Shown: positions 32,347-39,352 of the stretch, one piece after another
Layout of the letters: every line of letters starts with the position of its first letter
Numbering within the stretch: the stretch's first letter is position 1
From: Thermodesulfobacteriota bacterium
Lineage (GTDB): Bacteria > Desulfobacterota > WTBG01 > CAIYCZ01 > CAIRTM01
NCBI GenBank assembly: GCA_026415325.1
Contig: JAOAHH010000097.1
Location: forward strand, 1-39,352
DNA length: 39,352 bases
Reading direction: 5' to 3'
Program-made: the position numbers and the translations under genes
The notes under the pieces: generated by a model
Seen by the model: only the letters and a program-made list of their open reading frames with translations
Told to the model about the DNA's origin: nothing
Databases searched by the model: none

Positions 32347-32772
32347 ATGCTTCTTTATTCGGAAAAATCTCGTTCTGCTTTGCGGCGCGACGGCGATTAT
32401 TCTGGAGCGCTGAATAGTAAAGATATCGTATATGCTGAAACTCGGCAAGAGGATACCTGGGGGGATGAACGGCTTTTGTGCCGGGCGTGCGGCCAGACCA
32501 TCACCAGCCCCCGCGAGCGCATCGACATCGCCGGCGCCCATCGCCACACGTTTGTCAACCCCGCAGGTATCGTCTACGAAATCGGGTGTTTTAGAAACGC
32601 AGTCGGCTGCGCCTTTGTCGGACCGGCAACCCGGGAGTGGAGTTGGTTTGCCGGCTATAGTTGGAAAATCGTGGTGTGCGGCGCATGTCTGACACATCTT
32701 GGATGGTTATATCTCGGTGAGGGAGGCGGTAGTTTTTACGGTTTTATCCTCTCACGGCTTACGGAAACATAA
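32347..32772 (+). CDS. Bacterial cereblon-like CULT-domain protein
   Basis: 141 residues. Residues 43-140 match the CULT (thalidomide-binding) domain of cereblon. Zinc ligands are C45, C48, C111 and C114. The three cage tryptophans are W100, W106 and W120. Spacings W-6-W-5-C-3-C-6-W equal those of human cereblon (W380, W386, C391, C394, W400). The 'VNPAGIVYEI' strand matches 'VNPHGYVHET'. Differences are W98 where human has H378 and Y122 where human has F402. Single-domain CULT proteins are known in some bacteria, such as the Magnetospirillum protein used as a structural model; their natural role is not settled. The 42 N-terminal residues are outside the domain and the start is uncertain. Its 3' end overlaps the J-domain gene by 14 bp on the other strand. 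Confidence 0.88.
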   Translation: MLLYSEKSRSALRRDGDYSGALNSKDIVYAETRQEDTWGDERLLCRACGQTITSPRERIDIAGAHRHTFVNPAGIVYEIGCFRNAVGCAFVGPATREWSWFAGYSWKIVVCGACLTHLGWLYLGEGGGSFYGFILSRLTET

Positions 32773-33445
32773 TATCCACACCGACAAACGGATCACCAAG
32801 GCCGACATCGACATAAACCGTTGCGTGCACCACGACCTTGGGGAGCCCGATATCCTCAAGAGAGAACATGAACTCGGCACCACTCCTGATATGAGGTGGG
32901 ATATTCACCATGACCGTCCGCTCATACTGTAAAGAACCGCGCCCTTTGCATGACACACATACACAGGCTCCCAATATCCCTGCTCCCCTGCACCGTGGAC
33001 ATGGTTTCTGAATGGGAACGATCAGCGGAAAGCGGCCGCCTTCGGCTGCTTCACGAGGGGAAAGGATTATCTCGACAGCAAGATGAGTATCGCGCTTGCT
33101 ATCCTGCTCATTGGAGGAAAAAACAGGCGCGGCAACATCCTCAACTGCTGCCGTTCCCTGTGCATACCACTCCACAAGATCCTCAACCGGTGCCTTGAAT
33201 GGTTGTGTGGAGCGCCGATACGCCATTGCCCGGTCATGTGCGCGTTTCTTATCGTAATGCCTTCTTTTCTCCGGATCTGAGAGTGTTTCGTAAGCTTTTT
33301 TTATTTCGAGAAATTTTTCGGTATCCTCACCTGACTGGGCCGTATCGGGATGATACTTTTTGACGATGTCCCGGTAGGCTTTCTTGATCGTTTGAATATC
33401 TGCATCCCTGCTCACACCGAGCAGAACATAATAATCCTTATGCAT
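32759..33445 (-). CDS. Short J-domain (DnaJ-like) co-chaperone with half a zinc-finger region
   Basis: 228 residues. The J domain (1-66) has the HPD motif at 32-34 and should stimulate an Hsp70 ATPase. A linker leads to a short DnaJ-like substrate region. It keeps only two of the usual four CxxCxGxG units ('CPRCRGAG' and 'CVSCKGRG') and roughly one C-terminal beta domain, ending about 150 residues short of DnaJ. It is thus neither DnaJ nor CbpA type. ATG 33445 has a GGAG/AAGG site upstream. It is divergent from two Hsp20 genes and convergent with the CULT gene, forming a protein-quality-control neighbourhood. Confidence 0.88.
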   Translation of the reverse strand: MHKDYYVLLGVSRDADIQTIKKAYRDIVKKYHPDTAQSGEDTEKFLEIKKAYETLSDPEKRRHYDKKRAHDRAMAYRRSTQPFKAPVEDLVEWYAQGTAAVEDVAAPVFSSNEQDSKRDTHLAVEIILSPREAAEGGRFPLIVPIQKPCPRCRGAGILGACVCVSCKGRGSLQYERTVMVNIPPHIRSGAEFMFSLEDIGLPKVVVHATVYVDVGLGDPFVGVDIMFP

Positions 33446-33530
33446 GAACCTTCTCCGATATTATCAAACCCAACTTACACAAGCCGTGCCTTAAAAGGCG
33501 TCGGATACCCTCCTGACACCTTACTACGAA

Positions 33531-33558
33531 TAAATAACAACAAATCACTATCCGTCAA
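33531..33558 (-). promoter_or_regulatory. Promoter candidate for the J-domain gene
   Basis: On the minus strand, TTGACG (33558-33553), a 16-bp spacer and a poor TATTTA (33536-33531) lie about 85 bp before the ATG. The divergent Hsp20 promoter also has CTTGAC in its -35 region. The rest of the 387-bp gap between the two genes (33446-33832) shows no gene and no CIRCE element. Confidence 0.4.
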
Positions 33559-33742
33559 GCCTTTCTCTACGGTTTGTGGTGCACGGATTGAGTCCATTGC
33601 CGACAGACTTTTTCCATCATCTCAGGATCACAAACCATAATCCACATGTTCTCACGCCTTGTCTCATCGGCTTTTTTTATTCGGTACACTTCACCTCTTA
33701 TGGTCTCCGCCTCTTGCCGTATGCTCTTTTTCGTCACTCCCC

Positions 33743-33770
33743 TTGACTTTTTCCAAAGCGTTTTTATTTT
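33743..33770 (+). promoter_or_regulatory. Promoter candidate for the Hsp20 operon
   Basis: TTGACT (33743-33748), a 16-bp spacer and TATTTT (33765-33770) lie about 60 bp before the start. The sequence around the -35 box (CACTCCCCTTGAC) also resembles the -35 part of sigma-32 promoters, but no CCCCAT-type -10 follows, so heat-shock sigma control is only a possibility. Confidence 0.4.
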
Positions 33771-33832
33771 TCACAGTGAACGATAGCCAAGCATATCAAA
33801 GCCACAACCATTAATAGAAAGGAGGTATGGCC

Positions 33833-34297
33833 ATGATAGCTCGGTGGTATGAAACCTTTGATCCCTTGTTTGAAGATTTCAACAGACTTCGCAGTGAACT
33901 CGATCGACTCTTCGACATTGCGCTCCCCCTCTCAAATATCCGTAGCGTCCCCCGCGGCACGTTTCCGGCAGTGAATTTGCATGACGGCAAAGATGCGGTT
34001 ACGGTGCAGGTGTATATCCCTGGGGTTAGCGCCGATAAGGTTGAACTGACGGTTCAAAACAACACCCTCAGCATTTCAGGCGAGCGTGACACCCAGCGGT
34101 GCGACGATAAAGAAATAACCCCAGAGCGGTACCATCGTCGTGAGCGGTTCAGCGGTTCCTTTACGCGGGTCATCAGCCTTCCCGAAGGCATTGATCAGGA
34201 TAAGATCAATGCGGTGTGCAAGGACGGCATCCTGACCATTACAATTGCAAAACGCGAAGAGCAGAAACCAAAACAAATTGCGGTGAAAGCCGCGTAA
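33833..34297 (+). CDS. Hsp20 / alpha-crystallin family small heat-shock protein
   Basis: 154 residues from ATG 33833. An ATG six bases earlier (33827) touches the AAGGAGGT ribosome site with no spacing, so the second ATG, at 7 bp, is the better start. The protein has the Hsp20 N-terminal arm ('FDPLFEDFNRLRSELDRLF'), an alpha-crystallin domain (about 45-140: 'FPAVNLHDGKDAVTVQVYIPGV', 'RFSGSFTRVISLPEGID', 'KDGILTITIAK') and a C-terminal I-x-V anchor ('QIAVKAA') for oligomer assembly. It is an ATP-independent holdase. First of a two-gene operon ending in a clear terminator. Confidence 0.95.
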   Translation: MIARWYETFDPLFEDFNRLRSELDRLFDIALPLSNIRSVPRGTFPAVNLHDGKDAVTVQVYIPGVSADKVELTVQNNTLSISGERDTQRCDDKEITPERYHRRERFSGSFTRVISLPEGIDQDKINAVCKDGILTITIAKREEQKPKQIAVKAA

Positions 34298-34313
34298 GAA
34301 AGGAGGGATGATT

Positions 34314-34706
34314 ATGGCAGCCGAAAAAGAAAAAGCCCTGAGCAAAAAAGAGGAGCGGAGTCTCTCTGAAGTTGCAAAAGGAGCGCTTGTGCCGCCGGTG
34401 GATATTTTCGAGGACGATGAACAGGTAATTCTCTTTGCCGACCTTCCGGGCGTTGCCAAGGAAAATCTCAACCTCCAGATCGACAAAGACACCTTGCAAA
34501 TCTATGGCAAGGTGACAAAACCTTCGGATGAAGCGGGTCGATACGAATACACTGAATTTCCTGCAAAGGATTTTTATCGGGCATTCACTATCGGCGAGGA
34601 AATCGACCGGGATAAGATCAGTGCGTCGATGAGTAACGGCGTGCTCAAGCTTGTGTTGCCCAAAGCAGAACGGATGAAACCGCGCAAAATCGAAATCAAG
34701 TTCTGA
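34314..34706 (+). CDS. Second Hsp20 / alpha-crystallin family protein
   Basis: 130 residues from ATG 34314. As in the gene before it, an ATG six bases earlier (34308) is too close to the AAGGAGG site (34300-34306), so the second ATG is preferred. The N-terminal arm is short and charged. The alpha-crystallin domain runs from 'VPPVDIFEDDEQVILFADLPGV' to 'MSNGVLKLVLPKAE' and ends in the I-x-I anchor ('KIEIKF'). It differs enough from its neighbour to be an old paralogue. The two may co-assemble. It lies 16 bp after the first Hsp20 gene and is followed by an intrinsic terminator. Confidence 0.95.
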   Translation: MAAEKEKALSKKEERSLSEVAKGALVPPVDIFEDDEQVILFADLPGVAKENLNLQIDKDTLQIYGKVTKPSDEAGRYEYTEFPAKDFYRAFTIGEEIDRDKISASMSNGVLKLVLPKAERMKPRKIEIKF

Positions 34707-34726
34707 TTGTGGGCATGGACATTGTC

Positions 34727-34764
34727 TACCGGCACCAGAGGGCAGGTGGTGCCGGTATTTTTTT
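34727..34764 (+). terminator. Rho-independent terminator of the Hsp20 operon
   Basis: A perfect 11-bp stem (34727-34737 with 34747-34757) and 9-base loop are followed by seven T residues (34758-34764). It ends the two-gene Hsp20 operon and just reaches the stop codon of the convergent lipoprotein gene. Confidence 0.93.
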
Positions 34765-35251
34765 ATTCGGTGAGTTCTGGTGCATTGTAGGAAAGCATGG
34801 CGACCTTGAGGGGCTCATTTTCGTTTGGCCGCTCGAGCACTAAACGGACGGTCACCGGCTGCTGGGCTTTGGTGAACTTTGCCCAATAATAGATAATATA
34901 ATACTGATGCTGCTTCTCTATCTTCCACACGTTTTTTGCCGTATAGGTACCGATGCGGGATAGCCGCCATTTGTTGATTTTCTTGAACTGCTTCTTGTCG
35001 TGATAGGCTGATTGCATCGCCTGATTAAAATCGCGAATGTATGCGGCATGGTCGGTTGTGTTGATTGCGGTCAAAATGTTCTCAATGATCGGATCAGCTT
35101 CCCGAACAATACGTTTAAGCTCTTCTTCCTGCGTCTCACCGGGCGATGGTTGGATTACGGTGACCGGAAAACGATCCGGCTGCTTCTTGGCACCGATCGA
35201 GCAGCCTGCGGCACAGAGCATCATGAGCAACAATATTGTACAGCGCCTCAT
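34763..35251 (-). CDS. Small lipoprotein of unknown function (DUF3887-like in form)
   Basis: 162 residues. Signal peptide with lipobox CAAGC (lipid-modified C17); Ser follows the Cys, compatible with outer-membrane sorting. The mature domain begins with a helical stretch ('EADPIIENILTAINTTDHAAYIRDFN') and continues as a small alpha-plus-beta, NTF2/DUF3887-like fold ('YYIIYYWAKFTKA', 'VTVRLVLERP'). The family match is by eye only. ATG 35251 follows AAAGGAGG at 5 bp. It lies downstream of tRNA-Leu on the same strand, separated by a region rich in hairpins. Confidence 0.75.
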   Translation of the reverse strand: MRRCTILLLMMLCAAGCSIGAKKQPDRFPVTVIQPSPGETQEEELKRIVREADPIIENILTAINTTDHAAYIRDFNQAMQSAYHDKKQFKKINKWRLSRIGTYTAKNVWKIEKQHQYYIIYYWAKFTKAQQPVTVRLVLERPNENEPLKVAMLSYNAPELTE

Positions 35252-35342
35252 GCATACCTCCTTTAGAAAAGAGAACCGCGTTGATGCATGGTGTTGACGC
35301 CCCGTTCTGCGTTGCGGGAGGCGCCCCGCCCATCTGGCGGCT

Positions 35343-35398
35343 TACCCTTCCAGGGTAATAGCATCGAAGCGGCTCTGCTCACGACAAAGCCGCTTCGG
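35343..35398. repeat. Tandem hairpins between tRNA-Leu and the lipoprotein gene
   Basis: A 13-bp stem with one wobble pair on the minus-strand RNA (arms 35366-35378 and 35386-35398, 7-base loop) stands beside a 6-bp stem (35343-35348 with 35354-35359). A CCGCC/GGCGG hairpin lies just beyond, near 35327-35341. No T-run follows, so these are not plain terminators. They may be tRNA processing or leader structures. Confidence 0.5.
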
Positions 35399-35411
35399 TA
35401 TCCAGAACCCC

Positions 35412-35500
35412 TGGTGCCGAAGAAGGGATTCGAACCCCCACGAGGTGTGACCCTCACAAGGTCCTGAGCCTTGCGTGTCTACCAATTCCACCACTTCGGC
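35412..35500 (-). tRNA. tRNA-Leu(CAG)
   Basis: On the minus strand, the acceptor stem GCCGAAG pairs with CTTCGGC. The anticodon stem CAAGG/CCTTG encloses CTCAGGA with anticodon CAG. A long variable arm and GGTTCGAATCC T-arm are present. Discriminator A is followed by encoded CCA (35414-35412). The class II shape and CAG anticodon identify the leucine tRNA reading CUG. Confidence 0.97.
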
Positions 35501-35538
35501 ACAGCAGAAATAAGCTGTTGCATTTTTCAATGTGTGTA

Positions 35539-35565
35539 TTTATAGTATTTCACCTTTATTGTCAA
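35539..35565 (-). promoter_or_regulatory. Promoter of tRNA-Leu
   Basis: On the minus strand, a perfect TTGACA (35565-35560), a short 15-bp spacer and TATAAA (35544-35539) lie about 40 bp before the tRNA 5' end. An alternative -10 at 17-bp spacing is TAAATA. Confidence 0.6.
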
Positions 35566-35609
35566 GGTGCAAAAACTTGTATTCCCTTTGATAAAAAAGG
35601 GTAAAAGAG

Positions 35610-36044
35610 ATGCTGGTAAACGACGATGCCTGTTTTGCCTGTGGGCAGAATAATCCGTACGGGTTACATTTGCAATTCAGTTGCGCAGATGATACCGGCA
35701 AGGTTAGTACCATATTCGTCCCAAACAAGACATATCAAGGATGGAAAGATATTGTTCATGGCGGCATTATTCTGACCGTGCTTGATGAAGCCATGGCAAA
35801 GGCGGCCGGTGAGCGCGGCTATCATGTGCTGACCGGTCAGATTCAGGCAAAGTTTAAAGCACCTGCACGCGTTCAGCAAAAACTTGTGTGCGAAGCCGAA
35901 ATCGTCGACGTGAAACGCAGTATTATCTATGCGCGCAGCAGGGTCGTGACCGACGGCGGTATTGTGATTGCCGAAGCAACTGCGAAAATGGTGATCGCCG
36001 ATACCGCTGCCGCTTATGAAAGCGCGCTGGCGGGAACCGAATAG
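35610..36044 (+). CDS. Hotdog-fold thioesterase, PaaI/YiiD-like
   Basis: 144 residues of hotdog fold. The N-terminus 'CFACGQNNPYGLHLQF' marks the PaaI-like group that begins with a CxxC-G..NP.GL motif. The catalytic-helix region reads 'WKDIVHGGIILTVLDEAMAKAA', with the usual HGG and Asp/Glu residues. Members hydrolyse acyl-CoA thioesters in the cytoplasm. ATG 35610 has a modest GGTAAAAGAG site. ribF starts 4 bp after its stop, so they share a transcript. The substrate cannot be inferred. Confidence 0.9.
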   Translation: MLVNDDACFACGQNNPYGLHLQFSCADDTGKVSTIFVPNKTYQGWKDIVHGGIILTVLDEAMAKAAGERGYHVLTGQIQAKFKAPARVQQKLVCEAEIVDVKRSIIYARSRVVTDGGIVIAEATAKMVIADTAAAYESALAGTE

Positions 36045-36048
36045 ACCG

Positions 36049-36993
36049 ATGGAAATCATCAACGGCAGCAGCAAGGTCAAAGCATTCAAACTCACCAATC
36101 CTGTCATTACCGTCGGCAACTTCGACGGCGTGCATCTCGGGCATCAGAAGATTCTCAAAAAAACCATCCAGCGTGCCCATGCACTGGGCGGTTGCTCGCT
36201 CGTCTATACGTTTCACCCGCATCCCCTCCAGGTTTTACGGCCGGAAGATGCGCCGCCGGCAATCACGACCTTTGAAGAAAAGGTTGCGATCATCGGCAGC
36301 ATCGGTATTGACTATCTTGTCTGCGAGCATTTTACCCGACAGTATGCCGAGCAACCGCCCGAAGAATTCATCAAAAACATTATCTGCGACCGCATTCATC
36401 CGCGGGAAATTATCATCGGCCATGACTATGCATTCGGCAAAAACCGCAAAGGTACCGTTGAGCTGTTGCGCAAAATGGGCGAGATTTTCCATTTCAAAGT
36501 CCATGTGATCGACAATATAACCATCAAAAACATACCCGTGCGCAGCACAACCGTGCGTCGCCTGATCGTGCTCGGAAAAGTCTCCCTCGCGGAAAAACTG
36601 CTCGGCAGGTCCTACTGCCTCTCCGGCAAAGTCATCCACGGCAAACAGCGGCGTATCGGATTCCCCACGGCAAACCTGAGCCCCGGTAAAAGCCTTATTC
36701 CCAAAAACGGCGTATATGCGATTCGTGCAGCAACGCCGTATGGCGTATTCAACGGGGTGGTGAACATCGGCTTCAACCCCACGTTCGCAGCAGAGAAACT
36801 GACGATTGAGGCACACCTTTTTGATTTTAGCGCAGACCTCTACGGCAAAGAACTATCCCTGCATTTTATCAAACGCATCAGAGGCGAAAAAAAATTCCCT
36901 GATGTTGACGCGCTTGTAAAACAGATCGAAAAAGACATCGCGCTCGCAAAGAGAATCCTTGCGGCGCATCGGCAACGACAGGAGGATGTGTGA
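36049..36993 (+). CDS. ribF: Bifunctional riboflavin kinase / FAD synthetase
   Basis: 314 residues. It converts riboflavin to FMN and then FAD. The N-terminal FMN adenylyltransferase domain (about 1-175) shows '[15 protein letters not shown]' (HxGH nucleotidyltransferase motif), '[11 protein letters not shown]', '[12 protein letters not shown]' and the late motif '[10 protein letters not shown]'. The C-terminal riboflavin-kinase domain (about 185-305) has '[13 protein letters not shown]' and '[12 protein letters not shown]'. The ATG at 36049 is preferred; one at 36016 overlaps the upstream gene. Its stop overlaps the GTG of cysD (GTGA). It is not next to truB or rpsO as in many genomes. Confidence 0.96.
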   Translation: MEIINGSSKVKAFKLTNPVITVGNFDGVHLGHQKILKKTIQRAHALGGCSLVYTFHPHPLQVLRPEDAPPAITTFEEKVAIIGSIGIDYLVCEHFTRQYAEQPPEEFIKNIICDRIHPREIIIGHDYAFGKNRKGTVELLRKMGEIFHFKVHVIDNITIKNIPVRSTTVRRLIVLGKVSLAEKLLGRSYCLSGKVIHGKQRRIGFPTANLSPGKSLIPKNGVYAIRAATPYGVFNGVVNIGFNPTFAAEKLTIEAHLFDFSADLYGKELSLHFIKRIRGEKKFPDVDALVKQIEKDIALAKRILAAHRQRQEDV

Positions 36994-37871
36994 GCCATCT
37001 TGACCAGCTTGAAAATGTAAGCATACACATACTGCGGGAGGCGTACGCGAATTTTAAGAGTTTGGGGATGTTGTGGTCAATTGGGAAGGACAGCACGGTG
37101 TTGTTGTGGTTGGCGCGGAAGGCATTTTTTGGGCATGTGCCGTTTCCATTGATTCACATTGATACGGGGTACAAGATACCGGAGATGATAGCGTATCGTG
37201 ACCGGCTGGCACGGGAGTGGGGGCTTGAGATGATTGTAGGGAAGAATGAAGAGGCGCTGAAGCGCAAGCAGACGTATCCGGATGGTACTGTAGACAGGAT
37301 AACGTGTTGCCGGCTTTTAAAGAGCGAGGCTTTAAAGCACACCTTAAGCGGGACATGGCCGCGGTACTGTTTAAATCACGAGACGGGGCAGTATGAGCTG
37401 TACCGGAACACGGAGCCGTTTACCGGGGTGATTGTAGGGGTGCGGGCAGATGAGGAGGGGTCGCGGTCTAAGGAGCGGTATTTTTCGCCGCGGGATCGGG
37501 AGAATGTGTGGGAGTTAGGGGATCAGCCGCCTGAGTTTTGGAACCAATTCAAGACGGAGTTTCCGCCGGGCACGCATGTCCGGATTCACCCGCTTTTGGA
37601 CTGGACGGAGCTGAACATTTGGGAATATATTGAGCGGGAGAAGATTCCCACGGTATCGCTGTATTACAACCAAGGGGATGGGACGCGGTACCGTTCGCTG
37701 GGGTGTTACCCGTGCACGTTTCCGATCGCCTCATCATCCCGAACGGTTCGGGATATTATTGAAGAGCTTAAGAGCGGGCAGCTTAAGAACATAGCCGAGC
37801 GCTCGGGACGGGCGCAGGATAAGGACGACGGCGGGGGGCTGGAGACGCTGCGGCGGGAGGGGTATATGTAA
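36990..37871 (+). CDS. cysD: Sulfate adenylyltransferase subunit 2
   Basis: 293 residues. With CysN it makes adenylylsulfate (APS) from ATP and sulfate, the first step of sulfate assimilation. The PP-loop motif is '[18 protein letters not shown]'. Further family blocks are '[16 protein letters not shown]', '[21 protein letters not shown]', '[18 protein letters not shown]' and '[10 protein letters not shown]'. It starts at GTG 36990 behind AGGAGG, overlapping the ribF stop. Codon choice changes here: GGG, TTG and CGG are much more frequent than in ribF and the genes before it, and the same style continues in cysN. The pair may be a later arrival in this genome. Confidence 0.96.
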   Translation: MSHLDQLENVSIHILREAYANFKSLGMLWSIGKDSTVLLWLARKAFFGHVPFPLIHIDTGYKIPEMIAYRDRLAREWGLEMIVGKNEEALKRKQTYPDGTVDRITCCRLLKSEALKHTLSGTWPRYCLNHETGQYELYRNTEPFTGVIVGVRADEEGSRSKERYFSPRDRENVWELGDQPPEFWNQFKTEFPPGTHVRIHPLLDWTELNIWEYIEREKIPTVSLYYNQGDGTRYRSLGCYPCTFPIASSSRTVRDIIEELKSGQLKNIAERSGRAQDKDDGGGLETLRREGYM

Positions 37872-37940
37872 AAAATTGTGCTGAAGAGTGGGTGGCACAT
37901 GCAAAAAAATACTCTCAGCACGCAGGACTTGAGGTCATAC

Positions 37941-39352
37941 ATGAGCAGTGAAGTTCAAAAGATGAATATAGTGATTGCCGGGCATGTGGATCACGGCAAG
38001 AGCACGGTTGTGGGCAGGCTGCTTGCGGATACAGGGTCATTGCCCGAGGGGAAGCTTGAGCAGGTCAAGGAGAACTGTCGGCGGAATTCAAAGCCGTTTG
38101 AATATGCCTTTTTGATCGATGCCTTAAAGGACGAGCAGTCGCAAGGTATCACGATCGATACGGCGCGGGTGTTTTTCAAGACAAAGAAGCGGCACTATAT
38201 TATTTTGGATGCTCCCGGCCATATTGAATTTTTGAAGAACATGGTAACGGGTGCAGCGCGTGCTGAAGCAGCGCTGCTGGTGATCGACGCGCAGGAGGGG
38301 GTGCAGGAGAACTCGCGGCGGCACGGGTACATGATCTCGATGCTCGGGGTAAGGCAGCTTGCGGTGCTGGTGAACAAGATGGACCTGGTGGAATACCGGC
38401 AAGAGGTGTTTGAGAGGATCGTCGATGAGTACAGCGCTTTTCTGAAGGAGATCAAGGTAGCGCCGCTGTGGTTTTTGCCGGTCAGCGCAATGCAAGGGGA
38501 TGGAATTGCCCGCCCCTCGGAGCACATGGGGTGGTTTCAGGGGCCAACCGTGCTAGAGGCACTCGATGGGTTTGCGAAGGAGCCGCCGCGGGTTGACCGG
38601 CCGTTTCGGATGCCGGTGCAAGACGTGTACAAGTTTACACGGTTTGGGGACAGTCGGCGGATCGTGGCAGGGACGGTTGAATCAGGAGTGGTGCGAAAAG
38701 GGGATGAAGTGGTGTTTTACCCGTCGGGGAAGCGGAGCCGGGTGAAAAGCATCGAAGCATTCAATGCACCACCCCGGAAAGAGGCGGTATGCGGTGAGGC
38801 AACCGGGTTTACGCTTGAGGAGCAGATTTACATTGCGCGGGGCGAGATTGCGGTGCGTGCAGATGAGCCGCGGCCGTGTGTGTCATCGCGGTTGCGGGTG
38901 AACTTATTTTGGCTTGGCAGGGAGCCGCTGGTAGGTAAAAAGGAATATTTGTTCAAGTTGGGCACAGCGCGGGTGCCGGCGCGGCTTGAGGAGATCATCA
39001 GGGTTATCGATGCCTCAGATTTAAAGACAGCGTCAAAGAACCAGGTTGAGCGGCATGACGTTGCCGAATGCGTGCTGCGGCTGAACCGTGCGGTTGCATT
39101 TGATTGTGCAGCTGAGGCTGAGGCAACCAGCAGGTTTGTGCTGGTTGACAATTACGAAATCCGGGGTGGTGGAATTGTGGTGGAAGCGCTTGAGGACCGG
39201 CAGTCGTGGTTGCGCAGTACGGTGATGTTGCGCAACTACAAATGGGAGAAGAGTATTATTGCGCCGGAGAAGCGGGCAGAGAAGTACAACCAGAAATCGA
39301 CGCTGATATTAATTACCGGCGAGAAGCATGTTGATCGGAAGGCGATCGCAAA
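37941..39352 (+). CDS. cysN: Sulfate adenylyltransferase subunit 1 (GTPase), 3' end outside the window
   Basis: 470 complete codons are visible and the frame is open at the window end. The elongation-factor-like GTPase has G1 'GHVDHGKS', switch I 'QGITIDTA', G3 'DAPGH' and G4 'NKMD' motifs, followed by EF-Tu-like beta-barrel domains. It couples GTP hydrolysis to APS synthesis by CysD. Two starts are possible: ATG 37941 with GAGGT 5 bp upstream (used), and ATG 37899, which adds 14 residues. The final visible residues ('[16 protein letters not shown]') go beyond the CysN core and may begin a fused APS-kinase-like domain whose P-loop is not the usual form. It follows cysD by 69 bp and shares its unusual codon use. 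Confidence 0.94.
   Translation, partial: MSSEVQKMNIVIAGHVDHGKSTVVGRLLADTGSLPEGKLEQVKENCRRNSKPFEYAFLIDALKDEQSQGITIDTARVFFKTKKRHYIILDAPGHIEFLKNMVTGAARAEAALLVIDAQEGVQENSRRHGYMISMLGVRQLAVLVNKMDLVEYRQEVFERIVDEYSAFLKEIKVAPLWFLPVSAMQGDGIARPSEHMGWFQGPTVLEALDGFAKEPPRVDRPFRMPVQDVYKFTRFGDSRRIVAGTVESGVVRKGDEVVFYPSGKRSRVKSIEAFNAPPRKEAVCGEATGFTLEEQIYIARGEIAVRADEPRPCVSSRLRVNLFWLGREPLVGKKEYLFKLGTARVPARLEEIIRVIDASDLKTASKNQVERHDVAECVLRLNRAVAFDCAAEAEATSRFVLVDNYEIRGGGIVVEALEDRQSWLRSTVMLRNYKWEKSIIAPEKRAEKYNQKSTLILITGEKHVDRKAIA

Noticed and set aside
33446-33832. CIRCE operator or full sigma-32 promoter for the heat-shock genes
   Set aside because: No TTAGCACTC-N9-GAGTGCTAA repeat is present. The sigma-32-like -35 sequence has no matching CCCCAT -10.
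1-39352. CRISPR arrays, insertion sequences, integrases or phage genes
   Set aside because: No regular direct repeats with spacers, no transposase or integrase motifs and no terminal inverted repeats were seen. The tRNA genes have no flanking integrase or repeated 3' end.

Overview
This window reads as chromosomal DNA of a diderm (Gram-negative-type) bacterium of moderate GC content. Supporting signs are an LPS inner-core gene cluster, lipoproteins with lipoboxes, a FadL-like outer-membrane barrel, an LpxL-type acyltransferase and a PilS/PilR-like pair. Both tRNA genes encode their CCA end. GTG and TTG starts occur. The mix (sigma-54 regulator, DRTGG/PHP regulatory module, cyclase-CHAT fusion, CysDN of the 'AGHVDHGKS' type) would fit Desulfobacterota, Nitrospirota, Omnitrophota or a related deep lineage. 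The sequence alone does not let me choose, and no rRNA or ribosomal-protein marker is present.

Layout. 46-141: tRNA-Ser(GCU). 320-7489 (+): a membrane-anchored, catalytically degenerate cyclase/TPR protein with a CCHC zinc knuckle, a prepilin peptidase, a PilS-like sensor kinase, a PilR/NtrC-like sigma-54 activator and an LpxL-like acyltransferase. 17636-7522 (-): recJ followed by an ECF sigma factor, a zinc-binding anti-sigma factor and a 1089-residue fusion of class III cyclase, CHAT protease, TM segment, TPRs and a FlgO/FlgT-like module. After a 241-bp gap with its own promoter come an outer-membrane barrel protein and a lipoprotein carrying the same FlgO/FlgT-like module. An intrinsic terminator lies inside the convergent acyltransferase gene. 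17972-19615 (+): pgi. 25853-19676 (-): LPS-core cluster (heptosyltransferase-type GT9, GT2, tandem LPS kinase, GT4, alpha/beta hydrolase). 26006-28827 (+): DRTGG-HATPase, DRTGG, PHP, HATPase and response regulator, the regulatory set usually seen beside [FeFe]-hydrogenase genes, here without any hydrogenase gene. 28874-32165: a DUF1573 protein, two small exported proteins and a radical SAM protein. 32347-34706: a bacterial cereblon-like CULT protein, a short J-domain protein and two Hsp20 genes. 34763-35500 (-): a lipoprotein and tRNA-Leu(CAG). 35610-39352 (+): a hotdog thioesterase, ribF, cysD and the 5' part of cysN.

The strongest candidate for an undescribed system is the sigma / anti-sigma / cyclase-CHAT-TPR-FlgO locus with its barrel and lipoprotein partners. 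It looks like a transmembrane sensor: TPR and FlgO-like parts outside the cytoplasm, a cyclase and a caspase-like protease inside, encoded next to a sigma switch the protease could act on. That protease-to-sigma link is inference from gene order and domain architecture. The second standout is the CULT-domain protein, which keeps the three cage tryptophans and four zinc cysteines of the thalidomide-binding domain of human cereblon at identical spacing.
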